Origin: an uncultured Eubacteriales bacterium | GTDB taxonomy: Bacteria; Bacillota; Clostridia; Oscillospirales; Oscillospiraceae | Assembly: GCA_900545925.1 (NCBI GenBank) | Contig: URAZ01000021.1 | Location: forward strand, 1-62,533 | Direction of reading: 5' to 3' | DNA: 62,533 bases | The notes under the pieces: generated by a model | Database searches by the model: none | Seen by the model: the letters and a program-made list of their open reading frames with translations, nothing else | What the model was told of the DNA's origin: nothing | Program-made: the position numbers and the translations under genes | Part shown: positions 44,089-52,472 of the stretch, one piece after another | How the letters are laid out: each line of letters starts with the position of its first letter | How positions within the stretch are numbered: position 1 is the first letter of the stretch

Positions 44089-44759
44089 GTCTCATCAACC
44101 TCCAAATGATAGCCCAACCGCCGTACGGCCTCAATGCGCACATTCGAGCCGATGGCTGTAAGTTTTTTGCGCAGGAAACCGACGTAGACCTCCACATGGT
44201 TTTCTACAGCATTCGAGTCAAAGCCCCAGACTTTGGACAAAATAGCCTCCTTGGACACATTCTGTCCCTTCAGCTGCAAAAGATACCGCATGACATCAAA
44301 TTCCCGCGCGGACAGCTGCAGCTGCCGCGCACCGCAGATCAGCGTCCCGGAAGCCAGATCGAGCGTTGTGTTGCCGAACGAGAGCGCGTTGACCTCCGCG
44401 CCCTGCCGCCGGAGCAGCGCACCGACGCAGGCCAGCAGTTCCCGTGCGTCAAAGGGCTTGGTGAGATAATAATCCGCGCCCGCATTCAGCCCCTCAATGC
44501 GGTCCTCAAGCGACGACTTTGCTGTCAGCATCAAAATCGGCGTCCCGCAGCGCTTCGCGCGCACCTGCCGTGCGACCTGATAGCCGTCCATGCCGGGCAT
44601 CATTACGTCGAGGATCAGCAGGTCATATATGCCCGTCTCGGCATATTCCGCGCCTGTCTCGCCGTCGTGGACAGCCTCGACGGAGAAGCCCTTTCCTTCC
44701 AGCATAGTCCGCAGCGAATCCGCCAGCAGGACCTCGTCTTCAATGATCAGAATTTTCAT
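44082..44759 (-). CDS. OmpR-family response regulator
   Basis: 225 residues. Receiver domain with phosphorylation site LLILDVMMPGMDGYQ and TAKSS/KPFDARELLA, then a C-terminal winged-helix DNA-binding domain (LSAREFDVMRYLLQ...VEVYVGFLRKKL). The ATG at 44759 is preferred over an upstream TTG because GAGGT lies eight bases before it. It pairs with the kinase directly downstream. Confidence 0.95.
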   Translation of the reverse strand: MKILIIEDEVLLADSLRTMLEGKGFSVEAVHDGETGAEYAETGIYDLLILDVMMPGMDGYQVARQVRAKRCGTPILMLTAKSSLEDRIEGLNAGADYYLTKPFDARELLACVGALLRRQGAEVNALSFGNTTLDLASGTLICGARQLQLSAREFDVMRYLLQLKGQNVSKEAILSKVWGFDSNAVENHVEVYVGFLRKKLTAIGSNVRIEAVRRLGYHLEVDETC

Positions 44760-44800
44760 AAGCAATACCTCAGGTTCAAGTTACTCCGAATAGAAAAATT

Positions 44801-44830
44801 GTAAGGGCCGATGTGGGCATCGGCCCTTAC
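44801..44830. repeat. REP-like palindrome, copy 3
   Basis: Perfect hairpin GTAAGGGCCGATG-TGGG-CATCGGCCCTTAC upstream of the two-component system. The core matches the copies at 22934 and 23084; the outer pair has changed on both arms (GGGG to AGGG with CCCC to CCCT), keeping the stem paired. Confidence 0.8.
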
Positions 44831-44914
44831 AGATTCACGGCTAGCCATCGGGCAAAGCAACTCCATCCTTACCAACTATATTCGTTTTCTCCGTGCTTTT
44901 CAAGGAAAACCGCA

Positions 44915-44948
44915 GAAAAAATGTCTCCCGACCGTTTGGCCGGGAGAC
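44915..44948 (-). terminator. terminator of the SLH gene
   Basis: Stem GTCTCCCG / CGGGAGAC followed on the minus strand by ATTTTTTC, 16 bp beyond the stop of the SLH gene. Confidence 0.85.
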
Positions 44949-44963
44949 AGAGGAGATAGAACC

Positions 44964-46187
44964 TTATGCCTTTTCGCTCTGCGCGGCGGTGAAGCGGTTC
45001 AGAATGGCTGCAAACTGGCAGCGGGTAGCAGTGCCGGTGGGCAGAAGCTTGCCGTCGGTGCCGTTGATGAAGCCCTGGCCGACAGCCCACTGCATGGCGG
45101 GAACGGCGTAGCCGCTGACGCTGTCATGATCTGCAAAGCTGGAGAGGTTTTCAGCCAGCGTGACGGCGTCCATGCCCTGATAGACGGCGTAGTTGAACAG
45201 GAACTTCGCAAGCTGCTCACGGGTGACGGCCTTGTTGGGCTCGAACGTTGTGGCGGAGGTGCCGCTGGCGATTTCGTTCTTGGCTGCCCATGCGACGGCT
45301 GCTTCATAGTAGCTGCCGGAGGCAACGTCGGTGAAAGCGGCCTTCTCGGTCACTTCGGGGCTGCCCGCAAGACGGTAGAGCGTTGCAACGACCATAGCGC
45401 GGGTGGTCACGCCCTTGGGGTTGAAGGTCGTGGCGGAGGTGCCGGTCATAAGCTTGTTCTCGACTGCCTTTTCCACGTCTGCCTTGAACCAGTCTGCGTC
45501 CAGAACATCGGTGAAGCCGGTCTTGGTTTCTTCGACAGGGGATTCCTCAGTGGGCTTCTCTTCGGCAGGCTTTTCCTCAGCCTTGGCGGCGGAGACGACG
45601 ATCAGTTCCATCACGCCGGACGGCATACGCTTGCCGGCAGACTTTTCAGCCGTGAAGTCGGCCTCGGTCGTGCCGCAGACGAAGCGCAGGCCGGCTTCTT
45701 TAGCGGTCTTGGCAATATCGGCCACGGTGCCGTCAGCGGCTGCGCCGACACCCCAGACCAGCGCGAGAGCGGCGGGGACTTCTTCAGCCTTGCCGTCCTT
45801 GAAGTAATACTTGCCCTCGGTGATGTCCTTGTAGGTGGGGGCATACTTGGTGTACGGGCCGTCGTCGCAGACGAAGGAAAGGCTGTCGCCGTCGGCGAAG
45901 GTGACATCCGCGTCGGTCAGCAGCGCGTCGAGCGTGACGAATTCAGTCACGACGACATCCTGTTCGCCCTTCTTGAAGTACTGATAGCCGTAGCCGTCAG
46001 CCTTCGTTTCCGCAAGCTTCTTGAGTTCTTCGGCGGTGTAACTCTTCGCAAGCGTCTTTTCGCCGTCCTCGCCTGCCTGCGTGTAAACGCTCAGCAGTGC
46101 GTCGGCGGCGCTGGCCGTCACGGCAAGACCCGCGAACACCGTCACGAGCATCGTCAGCATGAGCAGCAGGGATACAAATTTCTTCAT
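44964..46187 (-). CDS. secreted S-layer homology protein
   Basis: 407 residues. Signal peptide MKKFVSLLLMLTMLV...ASA; an N-terminal domain of about 190 residues with YTAEELKKLAE, VVTEFVTLDALL and FVCDDGPYTKYAPTYKDI; a Glu/Pro/Lys linker (AEEKPAEEKPTEE); and three C-terminal SLH repeats (TGFTDVLDADWF, KAAFTDVASGSYY, SSFADHDSVSGYA). SLH repeats anchor it to pyruvylated wall polymer. The N-terminal domain resembles that of the upstream frameshifted SLH gene and is of a molybdopterin-oxidoreductase-like fold type, without the ligating cysteine; this resemblance is tentative. Confidence 0.85.
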   Translation of the reverse strand: MKKFVSLLLMLTMLVTVFAGLAVTASAADALLSVYTQAGEDGEKTLAKSYTAEELKKLAETKADGYGYQYFKKGEQDVVVTEFVTLDALLTDADVTFADGDSLSFVCDDGPYTKYAPTYKDITEGKYYFKDGKAEEVPAALALVWGVGAAADGTVADIAKTAKEAGLRFVCGTTEADFTAEKSAGKRMPSGVMELIVVSAAKAEEKPAEEKPTEESPVEETKTGFTDVLDADWFKADVEKAVENKLMTGTSATTFNPKGVTTRAMVVATLYRLAGSPEVTEKAAFTDVASGSYYEAAVAWAAKNEIASGTSATTFEPNKAVTREQLAKFLFNYAVYQGMDAVTLAENLSSFADHDSVSGYAVPAMQWAVGQGFINGTDGKLLPTGTATRCQFAAILNRFTAAQSEKA

Positions 46188-46232
46188 AGTGAGGTTCTTC
46201 CTTTTGTGTGGATTCTTTAATATTTCGAATAT

Positions 46233-46257
46233 TTCAAAAAGCATTATGCTTTTTGAA
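46233..46257 (-). terminator. terminator hairpin with the stop codon in its loop
   Basis: Perfect 11-bp stem TTCAAAAAGCA / TGCTTTTTGAA; the three-base loop is exactly the TAA stop codon of the upstream SLH gene fragment. A ribosome at the stop would mask the stem. Confidence 0.65.
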
Positions 46258-47431
46258 GCAGATTGGAGAGCAGGCGAAGCATTCGCGCAAGTTCCGCGCG
46301 CGTTGCAGCTTCCTGCGGTGCGGCCAGACAGGCAGGGAAACGGTCGAGAATCGAGGCAGCATACGCGGCCTGGACATCGGCCTGCGCCCATGCGCTGCAT
46401 TCTGCGACATAGACGGGCGCTGTGTCAGCCGGGATGGAAATGCCACGCATCCGGGCGAATCGAACCAGCAGTGCGGCAGCCTGCTCCTTTGTGACAGGAG
46501 TATCCGGGGAGAACGTGCCCGCGCCGGTTCCGGCAACAATGCCGTTCTGCGCGCCCCAGACGGCGGCCTGCCGGTACCAGCCTGCTTTCAGGTCGGTAAA
46601 GCCGCCATTTCCCTGCGCGGCAGGACTTCCTGCCATGCGCCAGAGAACGGTGACGAGCATGGCGCGGGTCATGGGCTTCTCCGGAGAGAACGCCTGATTC
46701 CCAGTTCCGGTCATCAGTCCTGCGGCCGTGCAGAACAAAACATCCTGCTGGCAGACAGCTTCGGTCTTGACATCTGCAAAGCCGGAAGCAGCCAGCAGCG
46801 TCACGCCGGACTGCTGCGAAACCGTCTCGAACGCGTCAAGCCCGGCGGTCTGCGAAACGGTCTTCGCGCTGTTGCCGCTGTGGCCGGAGGCGTAGAGACT
46901 GCAGTCCGCAATGGATACGCTGCCAAGCAACGCATGGACGGACTTTTCCGCCTCCACACGCAGGGTGCAGCCGGTCATAGCGATGGTGTCTGCTGACAAA
47001 ACGGCGACATTATCGCTGTCTGTCCGGCCGAAGAAGGTCGCGTTCGTCATGGTCAGGTCTGCGCCGCCGTCGAAGCCAAGCTTATCAGATTTGAATACGG
47101 AGATCAAGCAGTTTTCGATGGAAATTTTGCTCGTTTCCGCGCCCATAAAAGCTGCGTTGTTGACCAGTGCCTGCAATTTGAGACTGCCGGAGCCGCAGAT
47201 CGTCAGATCGCCGCCGCTGATCACGGTCGGGCAGGCGTTTCCGGGCGCGTCAGCGCAGCCAATCAGCCGGTTTTCACCCAGAAGCGTGAACGTATTGCCA
47301 CCCGCGAGAGACAAAAGCGTCTTGTCGCCCGTGATGCGCACATCCTGCAGCGTCAGCTTCGTGCCCATTCCCACTGTGAGTGTGAGATTGTCGAATTCTT
47401 CGCTGCGGGAGTCAAGGCCGATCAGCGTCAC
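46244..47431 (-). pseudogene. 3' part of a frameshifted SLH surface protein
   Basis: The open frame gives 395 residues from a GTG at 47431. It begins in the middle of repeated beta-strand sequence (LTVGMGTKLTLQDVRITGDKTLLSL) typical of a right-handed beta-helix, and ends with three SLH repeats (SGFADVKTEA, GGFTDLKAGWY, APVYVAECSAW). It has no signal peptide. The frame continues upstream as FPSGEIRIADSLDV inside the end of the preceding gene, so the two pieces look like one 755-residue protein interrupted by a one-base deletion near 47465-47468. Confidence 0.75.
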
Positions 47432-48510
47432 ATCAAGGCTGTCCGCAATGCGGATCTCGCCGCTGGGGAAGTCTCCGTTTCCTCCGGCTTCGGCAGATCG
47501 AACGTGCCGGAGGCGGCTTCTCCGCCGGGCTCCGTGCCGTTTCCTGCTGTGCTGCCTGTGCCGGATGCGCCGCCGGAGCCGACATGGACATTGACGCTTA
47601 CGCTGGATTCCCCGAACGAGGCGGTGATGACTGCGTCGCCCTCCGCGTTCACATGCAGCTTGCCGTACTGGTCAACCGAAACAACAGACGGGTCGCTGGA
47701 CGCATATTGAAGGTTCGCCTGCACATAATCGGTCAGTGCGTCGTCCTCCGCGTCGGCGGTCACATGCAGGGCATGGTCGCTGCCAACAATGAGATCGAGA
47801 TTGTCTTCCTCACTGGACAGAACTGGTGTGCCGGAGAAGGTCACAAGGATTTTATAGACATATTTGGCCGCGGAACTGGTTGCGGCCTCCTCCGGGCTGG
47901 CTTGCCCGAAAAAGAGGTGAAACCGGTTTCCTGTCGAAAACCGGCTTTCGTCTATATAGCTTTCAAAGTCAAAGCCGGATGTGTCCCACTCGGTATAGTC
48001 CTCAAGCGCCAGCATCGGTTCGACCTGATAGGCGCCGACCCATAAATCGTCGCCGCCGTCCCATGCGTAGAGTTCGCCTGTTTCCGGGTCTGCGGCAAGA
48101 TTCGGGAAGTAATAGCGCGGCTGGTCCAGCAGGGCATATTTCGTGAACGAGCGGTACGCGCCGTTGGAGTGGTCCTTCGTGAAAAAGTCAATGGAGGCGA
48201 TGGAATTCACATCGACGCTCGCGTAATCCAGCAGATCGCGGATGTAAAACCCGCGTGCGTAGACCAGATATGTCCGGCCGCTGCCGTTGGAATAGGAATA
48301 GAATTCCTCGTGCGTGTCGAGCGCGCCGCCGTACCAGTCGTCAAGTTCCTGCCATGTAAATTTTGCTTTTTCGACGTATTCATCCTCTGCCCAGCCAAAA
48401 TAGCCGATGCAAACGGAAATGCTATCCGTCACCGAATCGGCCAGCGCTGGAAGCGCCAGCGCCGCGCACAGCAGAACCAGCAGAACGCCCCGTGTCAGAA
48501 GCTTTTTCAT
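47428..48510 (-). pseudogene. 5' part of a frameshifted surface protein (signal peptide, Big2)
   Basis: 360 residues as read. Signal peptide MKKLLTRGVLLVLLCAALALPALA; a domain of about 210 residues (FTWQELDDWYGG, YARGFYIRDLLDYASV, KYALLDQPRYYFPNL) similar in pattern to the N-terminal domain of the SLH protein at 44964-46187; a Big2 immunoglobulin-like domain (YASSDPSVVSVDQYGKLHV); and a Gly/Thr linker. The last about 15 residues (AARSALRTALM) look out of frame. Adding one C to the CCCC run gives TSPSGEIRIADSLDV, joining it to the 3' part. Its ATG overlaps the stop of the binding-protein gene (ATGA). Confidence 0.78.
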
Positions 48511-49598
48511 GGCGTACCCTTCAGCGTAGAGTTTGCGAGCATGGCTCGCGCCTCGTCCGCGCTCAGATCGTAAGACCAGAGCAGCCTGAATATTTCCTGT
48601 GTCTTTTCTACCATATCATAGGCATAATACTGCGGATACAGAAGATTTCCCAGCCACCATACGCCCAGCAGCATATTAAGACTCGGGGGATTGGAAAGCC
48701 AGTTGTAGGGCATGGATGGAATCTCGTAATACCGTCCGGCTTCGATCGCGCGCAGCGGCTGCCACGCCTCGTCGTCTGCCGCAGTCGAGTAAGTGCTGCC
48801 TGCTGTAAATAAAATCACGTCCGGGTCAAAGCGGTAAAGCTGTTCGAGATTGATGGGATTGCCGCCGCCCTTATTGCTGACGTCTTCGACCACGGCGGCA
48901 TTTTCAATGCCCATGAGGTCGAGCACCTGCGCCTGAATGGAGCTTTTTGCATTCGTGTTGAGGCCGGACGAGCCGGAGGTGTACAGGACGGAAATACGCT
49001 CCGAATCCTGAATTTTCAAGGCATTTTCCTTCGCCATCGAGACGGTTTCTTCGACGAACGCCGCTAGTTCTTCGCCGCGCGCTTCTTTTCCGCTCAGAAT
49101 GTTCCCGAGCGTTCGGTACGCTTCGGCCATATGCGGAAGACCTGCTTCGATGAAGATCACGGGCATGCCGATCTGCCTTTGCAGCGCGTCCAGATCGGCG
49201 GCCATGTTGTCCTTTTTATCGCCCAGATCAATCACGATCTGCGCACCGGAGGTCAGAATGGATTCCAGATTCAGCGTCGATTTGCTGCCATACATCTGGC
49301 CGGTCGTCGGCAGATCAATCAGGCGCGGGTCGAGATATTTATACTGGCTCGAAGACGGCGTTGCGTTGATGGTCGTCATGTATTCGGGCGCAATGGTCGC
49401 CAGAAACATCGACGCGACTGCACCGCTCGGGGCCACGCGCGTGAGCGTTTCAGGGATTTCAACGGTTCTGCCGAGAGAGTCTGTGAACGCGACCGTTGGC
49501 TCAGACGGAGTCGGTGCCCGTCCGGCGGCACAGCCGGACAGGCTTCCGCACAAAAGTGCCAGCACCAGCAGCAGAGCAAAGAAGTTCTTATATCGCAT
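48507..49598 (-). CDS. ABC transporter substrate-binding lipoprotein (iron-siderophore/cobalamin type)
   Basis: 363 residues. Lipoprotein signal with lipobox LSGCAA, then a class III periplasmic-binding fold of the FecB/BtuF type (TDSLGRTVEIPETLTRVAPSG, LLPDVI-like DPDVILFTAG). It would capture a metal chelate or corrinoid outside the membrane. No permease or ATPase gene is beside it; instead it is first in a unit with two SLH surface proteins, suggesting ligand hand-over from a surface layer to the membrane (inference). It has a strong promoter. Confidence 0.87.
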   Translation of the reverse strand: MRYKNFFALLLVLALLCGSLSGCAAGRAPTPSEPTVAFTDSLGRTVEIPETLTRVAPSGAVASMFLATIAPEYMTTINATPSSSQYKYLDPRLIDLPTTGQMYGSKSTLNLESILTSGAQIVIDLGDKKDNMAADLDALQRQIGMPVIFIEAGLPHMAEAYRTLGNILSGKEARGEELAAFVEETVSMAKENALKIQDSERISVLYTSGSSGLNTNAKSSIQAQVLDLMGIENAAVVEDVSNKGGGNPINLEQLYRFDPDVILFTAGSTYSTAADDEAWQPLRAIEAGRYYEIPSMPYNWLSNPPSLNMLLGVWWLGNLLYPQYYAYDMVEKTQEIFRLLWSYDLSADEARAMLANSTLKGTP

Positions 49599-49660
49599 GG
49601 TTATTCTCCAAAGAAAACAGCGTTAGGGAAAGCAGTTGAAAGGACAGCTTTTCTGTTCGC

Positions 49661-49689
49661 ATTATACCAGCAGCGGGACGTGATTGCAA
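49661..49689 (-). promoter_or_regulatory. promoter of the binding-protein/SLH unit
   Basis: TTGCAA and TATAAT on the minus strand with a 17-bp spacer and an extended TGG before the -10; 62 bp before the start codon. Confidence 0.75.
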
Positions 49690-50000
49690 TGGAGCGTTTC
49701 GCAATTTCAAACAAAAAATGGAGAGATTCCGTATTGTCAAACGCACAGACCCCGTCGGGCGGCGATGCCCGGCGGGGTCTGTGAATGCGCGGTACGGATA
49801 CAGCATGAAGATGTCAGAAATGTCAGAAAGGATGACGAGGAATTGGAACGAACAAGTGCCGCATGCCTCCGCGCATTCCGCTGTCCGTTTCAGCAAACTC
49901 ATCATACCATCCTAAAGCCATGGATGCAAGCTAATGTTTCGATATAGCTGAATATATATACGACGATATCGAAATAATGCGAGGCGCTCAAAGCGAAGAC
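49690..50000. other. intergenic region between pilus operon and binding-protein unit
   Basis: No gene seen. It holds a strong hairpin (49746-49781), a tandem ATGTCAGAA repeat near 49808-49826, and an inverted repeat TTTCGATAT / ATATCGAAA (49937-49945 and 49966-49974) just after the sortase gene. Confidence 0.5.
49746..49781 (-). terminator. probable terminator of the pilus operon
   Basis: 15-bp stem CAGACCCCGTCGGGC / GCCCGGCGGGGTCTG with one wobble pair and a 6-nt loop. The T run that follows is weak. Confidence 0.5.
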
Positions 50001-50855
50001 TCAGGAGGGTGCGTCCGAGTCATCTGTCTCGTCATTGTGTGTCCGCTTGTTTCCGGACAGCAGCAGAACGAGCAGCAGCGCCAGCAGCATCGGCAGCGCC
50101 ACGACGGGCGCGACGAGCAGCGGCTCGATCTGGATGCCGTCGGAGACGAGCCGGACGGCCGCTTCCTCCTGCTCGGTTTCAACGCGGTGGCCGCGCACCA
50201 GAAGCCGGTGGGAGTTGATGCCGTAGGGCGTGCAAGTGACAAGCGTACACAGGTCTTTTCCGGACTCAATCTGCAAGGCAGTGACGTCCTCCGGCTCGAC
50301 GATCAGGATGCGGTCAACCTCGTAGGTCAAAACCTCGTCGAGCACGCGGATGATGAACGTATCGCCTTCGACAATCTGATCGAGATTGGTAAACAGCTTT
50401 GCGCTGGGCAGTCCGCGATGGCCGGAGAGGACGCAGTGTGTGCTTTCGCCGCCGACCGGGAGACTTGTCCAGTCCAGATGTCCGACCGCGATTTGCAAAA
50501 CGGAATCGCTGGTGCCGTGGTAGATCGGCAAAGAGACGTTGATGGACGGAATCTCGATATAGCCCATGATGCCGGTGCCGCTGATGTCCAGCAGACTCTC
50601 ATACTGCGCCTGCTGCTCCTCGGTCAGGAAAAAGCCGTTTTCCCGCGTCAGCAGCGACCGGTTATAGTCCTCCGCCGCCGCCAGCAGCTCGTCATAGGCG
50701 TCCTGGTCCAGCGCCTGCACGTTTTGCGTGTAATCCGCCACAGCCTTCGAGGCGTGGCGGGCGTTCCAGTAGTCGCTGACGGTCGGATACAGAAGCAGGG
50801 ACACGCCTGCAAGCAGCACGAGGATCAACGCAATCGTGGACAGATGTTTTTTCAT
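50001..50855 (-). CDS. srtC: class C sortase (pilin polymerase)
   Basis: 284 residues. N-terminal transmembrane anchor, a catalytic domain with histidine in VLSGHRGLPSA, the TLVTCTPYG cysteine motif and arginine in HRLLVRGHR, and a second hydrophobic segment at the C-terminus (LLVAPVVALPMLLALLLVLLL), the hallmark of class C. It joins the pilin lysine to the LPxTG threonine of the next subunit. It follows the backbone pilin gene by 74 bp. The start MKKHLSTI is chosen because it opens directly into the membrane segment. Confidence 0.94.
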   Translation of the reverse strand: MKKHLSTIALILVLLAGVSLLLYPTVSDYWNARHASKAVADYTQNVQALDQDAYDELLAAAEDYNRSLLTRENGFFLTEEQQAQYESLLDISGTGIMGYIEIPSINVSLPIYHGTSDSVLQIAVGHLDWTSLPVGGESTHCVLSGHRGLPSAKLFTNLDQIVEGDTFIIRVLDEVLTYEVDRILIVEPEDVTALQIESGKDLCTLVTCTPYGINSHRLLVRGHRVETEQEEAAVRLVSDGIQIEPLLVAPVVALPMLLALLLVLLLSGNKRTHNDETDDSDAPS

Positions 50856-50929
50856 TTGCAGGCTTCTCCTTGATGCTGTGAGCGGTGCGCGGCCGAGGCC
50901 GCGCACCTGTTTCCTATAAGCTGGGATGA

Positions 50930-52393
50930 TCAGCCTTCAGTCTTGCCCATGCGCTTTTTGGTCACGAGCAGAATCACAGCGCCGACAGCCAGCAGACTGC
51001 CGACAATGTAGAAGATCGTCGTGCCGATGCCGCCGGTGGAGGGCAGTTCCGTGCCGGTCTGGTTTTCAACCTTGACATCGCCCGTAGAGGTTTTGTTATA
51101 GGTCACGGTAGCCGTACCGGCATCAGTCGTCTGATCGATCGATGCAGTGATAACAATCTCGATCGGCTCTTTCAGCATGTTGTAGCCTGCGGGAGCCTTG
51201 ATCTCTTCCAGATAGTAAGTACCGGCATCCAGACCGCTGATCGTGAACGTACCGTTTTCAGGAGTGGTAAAGACAGTCGCCTTGGGGGTCAGATTGGAGT
51301 CATAGGTGTTCTTCGTCCAGCCGGTGACCTTGTTGCTGCTGTCAGCAACGACGTATTCCTTCGTTGTACCGTTGAGTCTGTACAGAACAAACTGTGCGTC
51401 CTTCAGATTGACCTCTTCGTTGTTCTTCTTGGTGAACTTGATGACCTTCATTTCCCAAACATAAGTGCGGGTTGTGGAATGCTCGGTGTGCTGATTGTTG
51501 CCATAGTCCAGCCACGTTTCGTTGGGGTTGCCGGTTCCGGCGATCACGGCCTGATCGTTGACCGTTGCGGAGTATTCCACAGTCACAACGTCGTTCGGCT
51601 TCAAAACGCTGGCATTGTTTACATCATGAAATCGGAGTTCAAACGTGCAGCCGTCGGTGAGGCCGGAGGTAACGAGATCGTAGTTTGCAGCGGCAAAGTT
51701 CTTGTCGTTGACCTTGACGGTCACGCTGTTCGGATCGAAGGTCAGACCTGCGCTCATCTTATCGTGCAGGATATAGGCGACCGGGTTGCCGTCCGTAACG
51801 GTGATGGTGGTCTTAAAATTGACGGTGTCGCCGATGTTGGCGTCGTTGGTCTTGCCGTAGCTGCTGCCCTCTTCGACTTGCTTGTCAACAGTCGGCTTGC
51901 CGTTCTTTTCCTTGATGGTCACGTTCGGCATGGTGGTATCCAGCGAGCACAGCGCACCCAGATCGGACTGAACCAGATAGTAGCCAAGCGGCAGGTTTGT
52001 AAATTCGACAATGCTGCCTGTGGCCTTCTGCTGGCCATCGTTAGCAATACCATTTACTTCAGCGTACGCAATCGCAGCTGCGGCAAAGTCAGCGGCATTT
52101 GCGCCGTCTTTCCATGTCACATAGCCCATGTCATCAATCGTGACATAGTTCAGGCCTGCTGCTCCGGTTACGAAGAAGTTTGCCCATTTTGCGCTGACCT
52201 TGTAGTTGATTGCGGAGTAGTCTGTGTTGTGGCTGTCCAGATCGAAAATGCGGTACAGGGTGTAGGTTTTGTTGACAACCGCATTATCGACCTTAATGCT
52301 ACCGTTGGTGTCAACTGCGAATGCCGAAATGCTCAGCGCCAGCACGAGCACAACGGCCAGCAGCAGAGCCAGGGTCCTTTTGATGTATTTCAT
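50930..52393 (-). CDS. SpaA-type backbone pilin, LPSTG-anchored
   Basis: 487 residues. Signal peptide (MKYIKRTLALLLAVVLVLALSISAFA), an N-terminal domain ending in TIKEKNGKPTVDKQV where the lysine of the pilin motif would lie, a middle isopeptide-type domain (DTVNFKTTITVTDGNP), a CNA-B/SpaA domain with the E-box YYLEEIKAPAGYN, and the sorting signal LPSTG plus hydrophobic segment and KKR tail. These are features of major pilins polymerised by class C sortase. Confidence 0.92.
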   Translation of the reverse strand: MKYIKRTLALLLAVVLVLALSISAFAVDTNGSIKVDNAVVNKTYTLYRIFDLDSHNTDYSAINYKVSAKWANFFVTGAAGLNYVTIDDMGYVTWKDGANAADFAAAAIAYAEVNGIANDGQQKATGSIVEFTNLPLGYYLVQSDLGALCSLDTTMPNVTIKEKNGKPTVDKQVEEGSSYGKTNDANIGDTVNFKTTITVTDGNPVAYILHDKMSAGLTFDPNSVTVKVNDKNFAAANYDLVTSGLTDGCTFELRFHDVNNASVLKPNDVVTVEYSATVNDQAVIAGTGNPNETWLDYGNNQHTEHSTTRTYVWEMKVIKFTKKNNEEVNLKDAQFVLYRLNGTTKEYVVADSSNKVTGWTKNTYDSNLTPKATVFTTPENGTFTISGLDAGTYYLEEIKAPAGYNMLKEPIEIVITASIDQTTDAGTATVTYNKTSTGDVKVENQTGTELPSTGGIGTTIFYIVGSLLAVGAVILLVTKKRMGKTEG

Positions 52394-52472
52394 TTGTTTT
52401 TGTTCTTCCTTTCTTGCTTTTTGTTTTTTATGATCCTGATAAACAGAAACGCGGTTTGTCCGCCATATGGCC

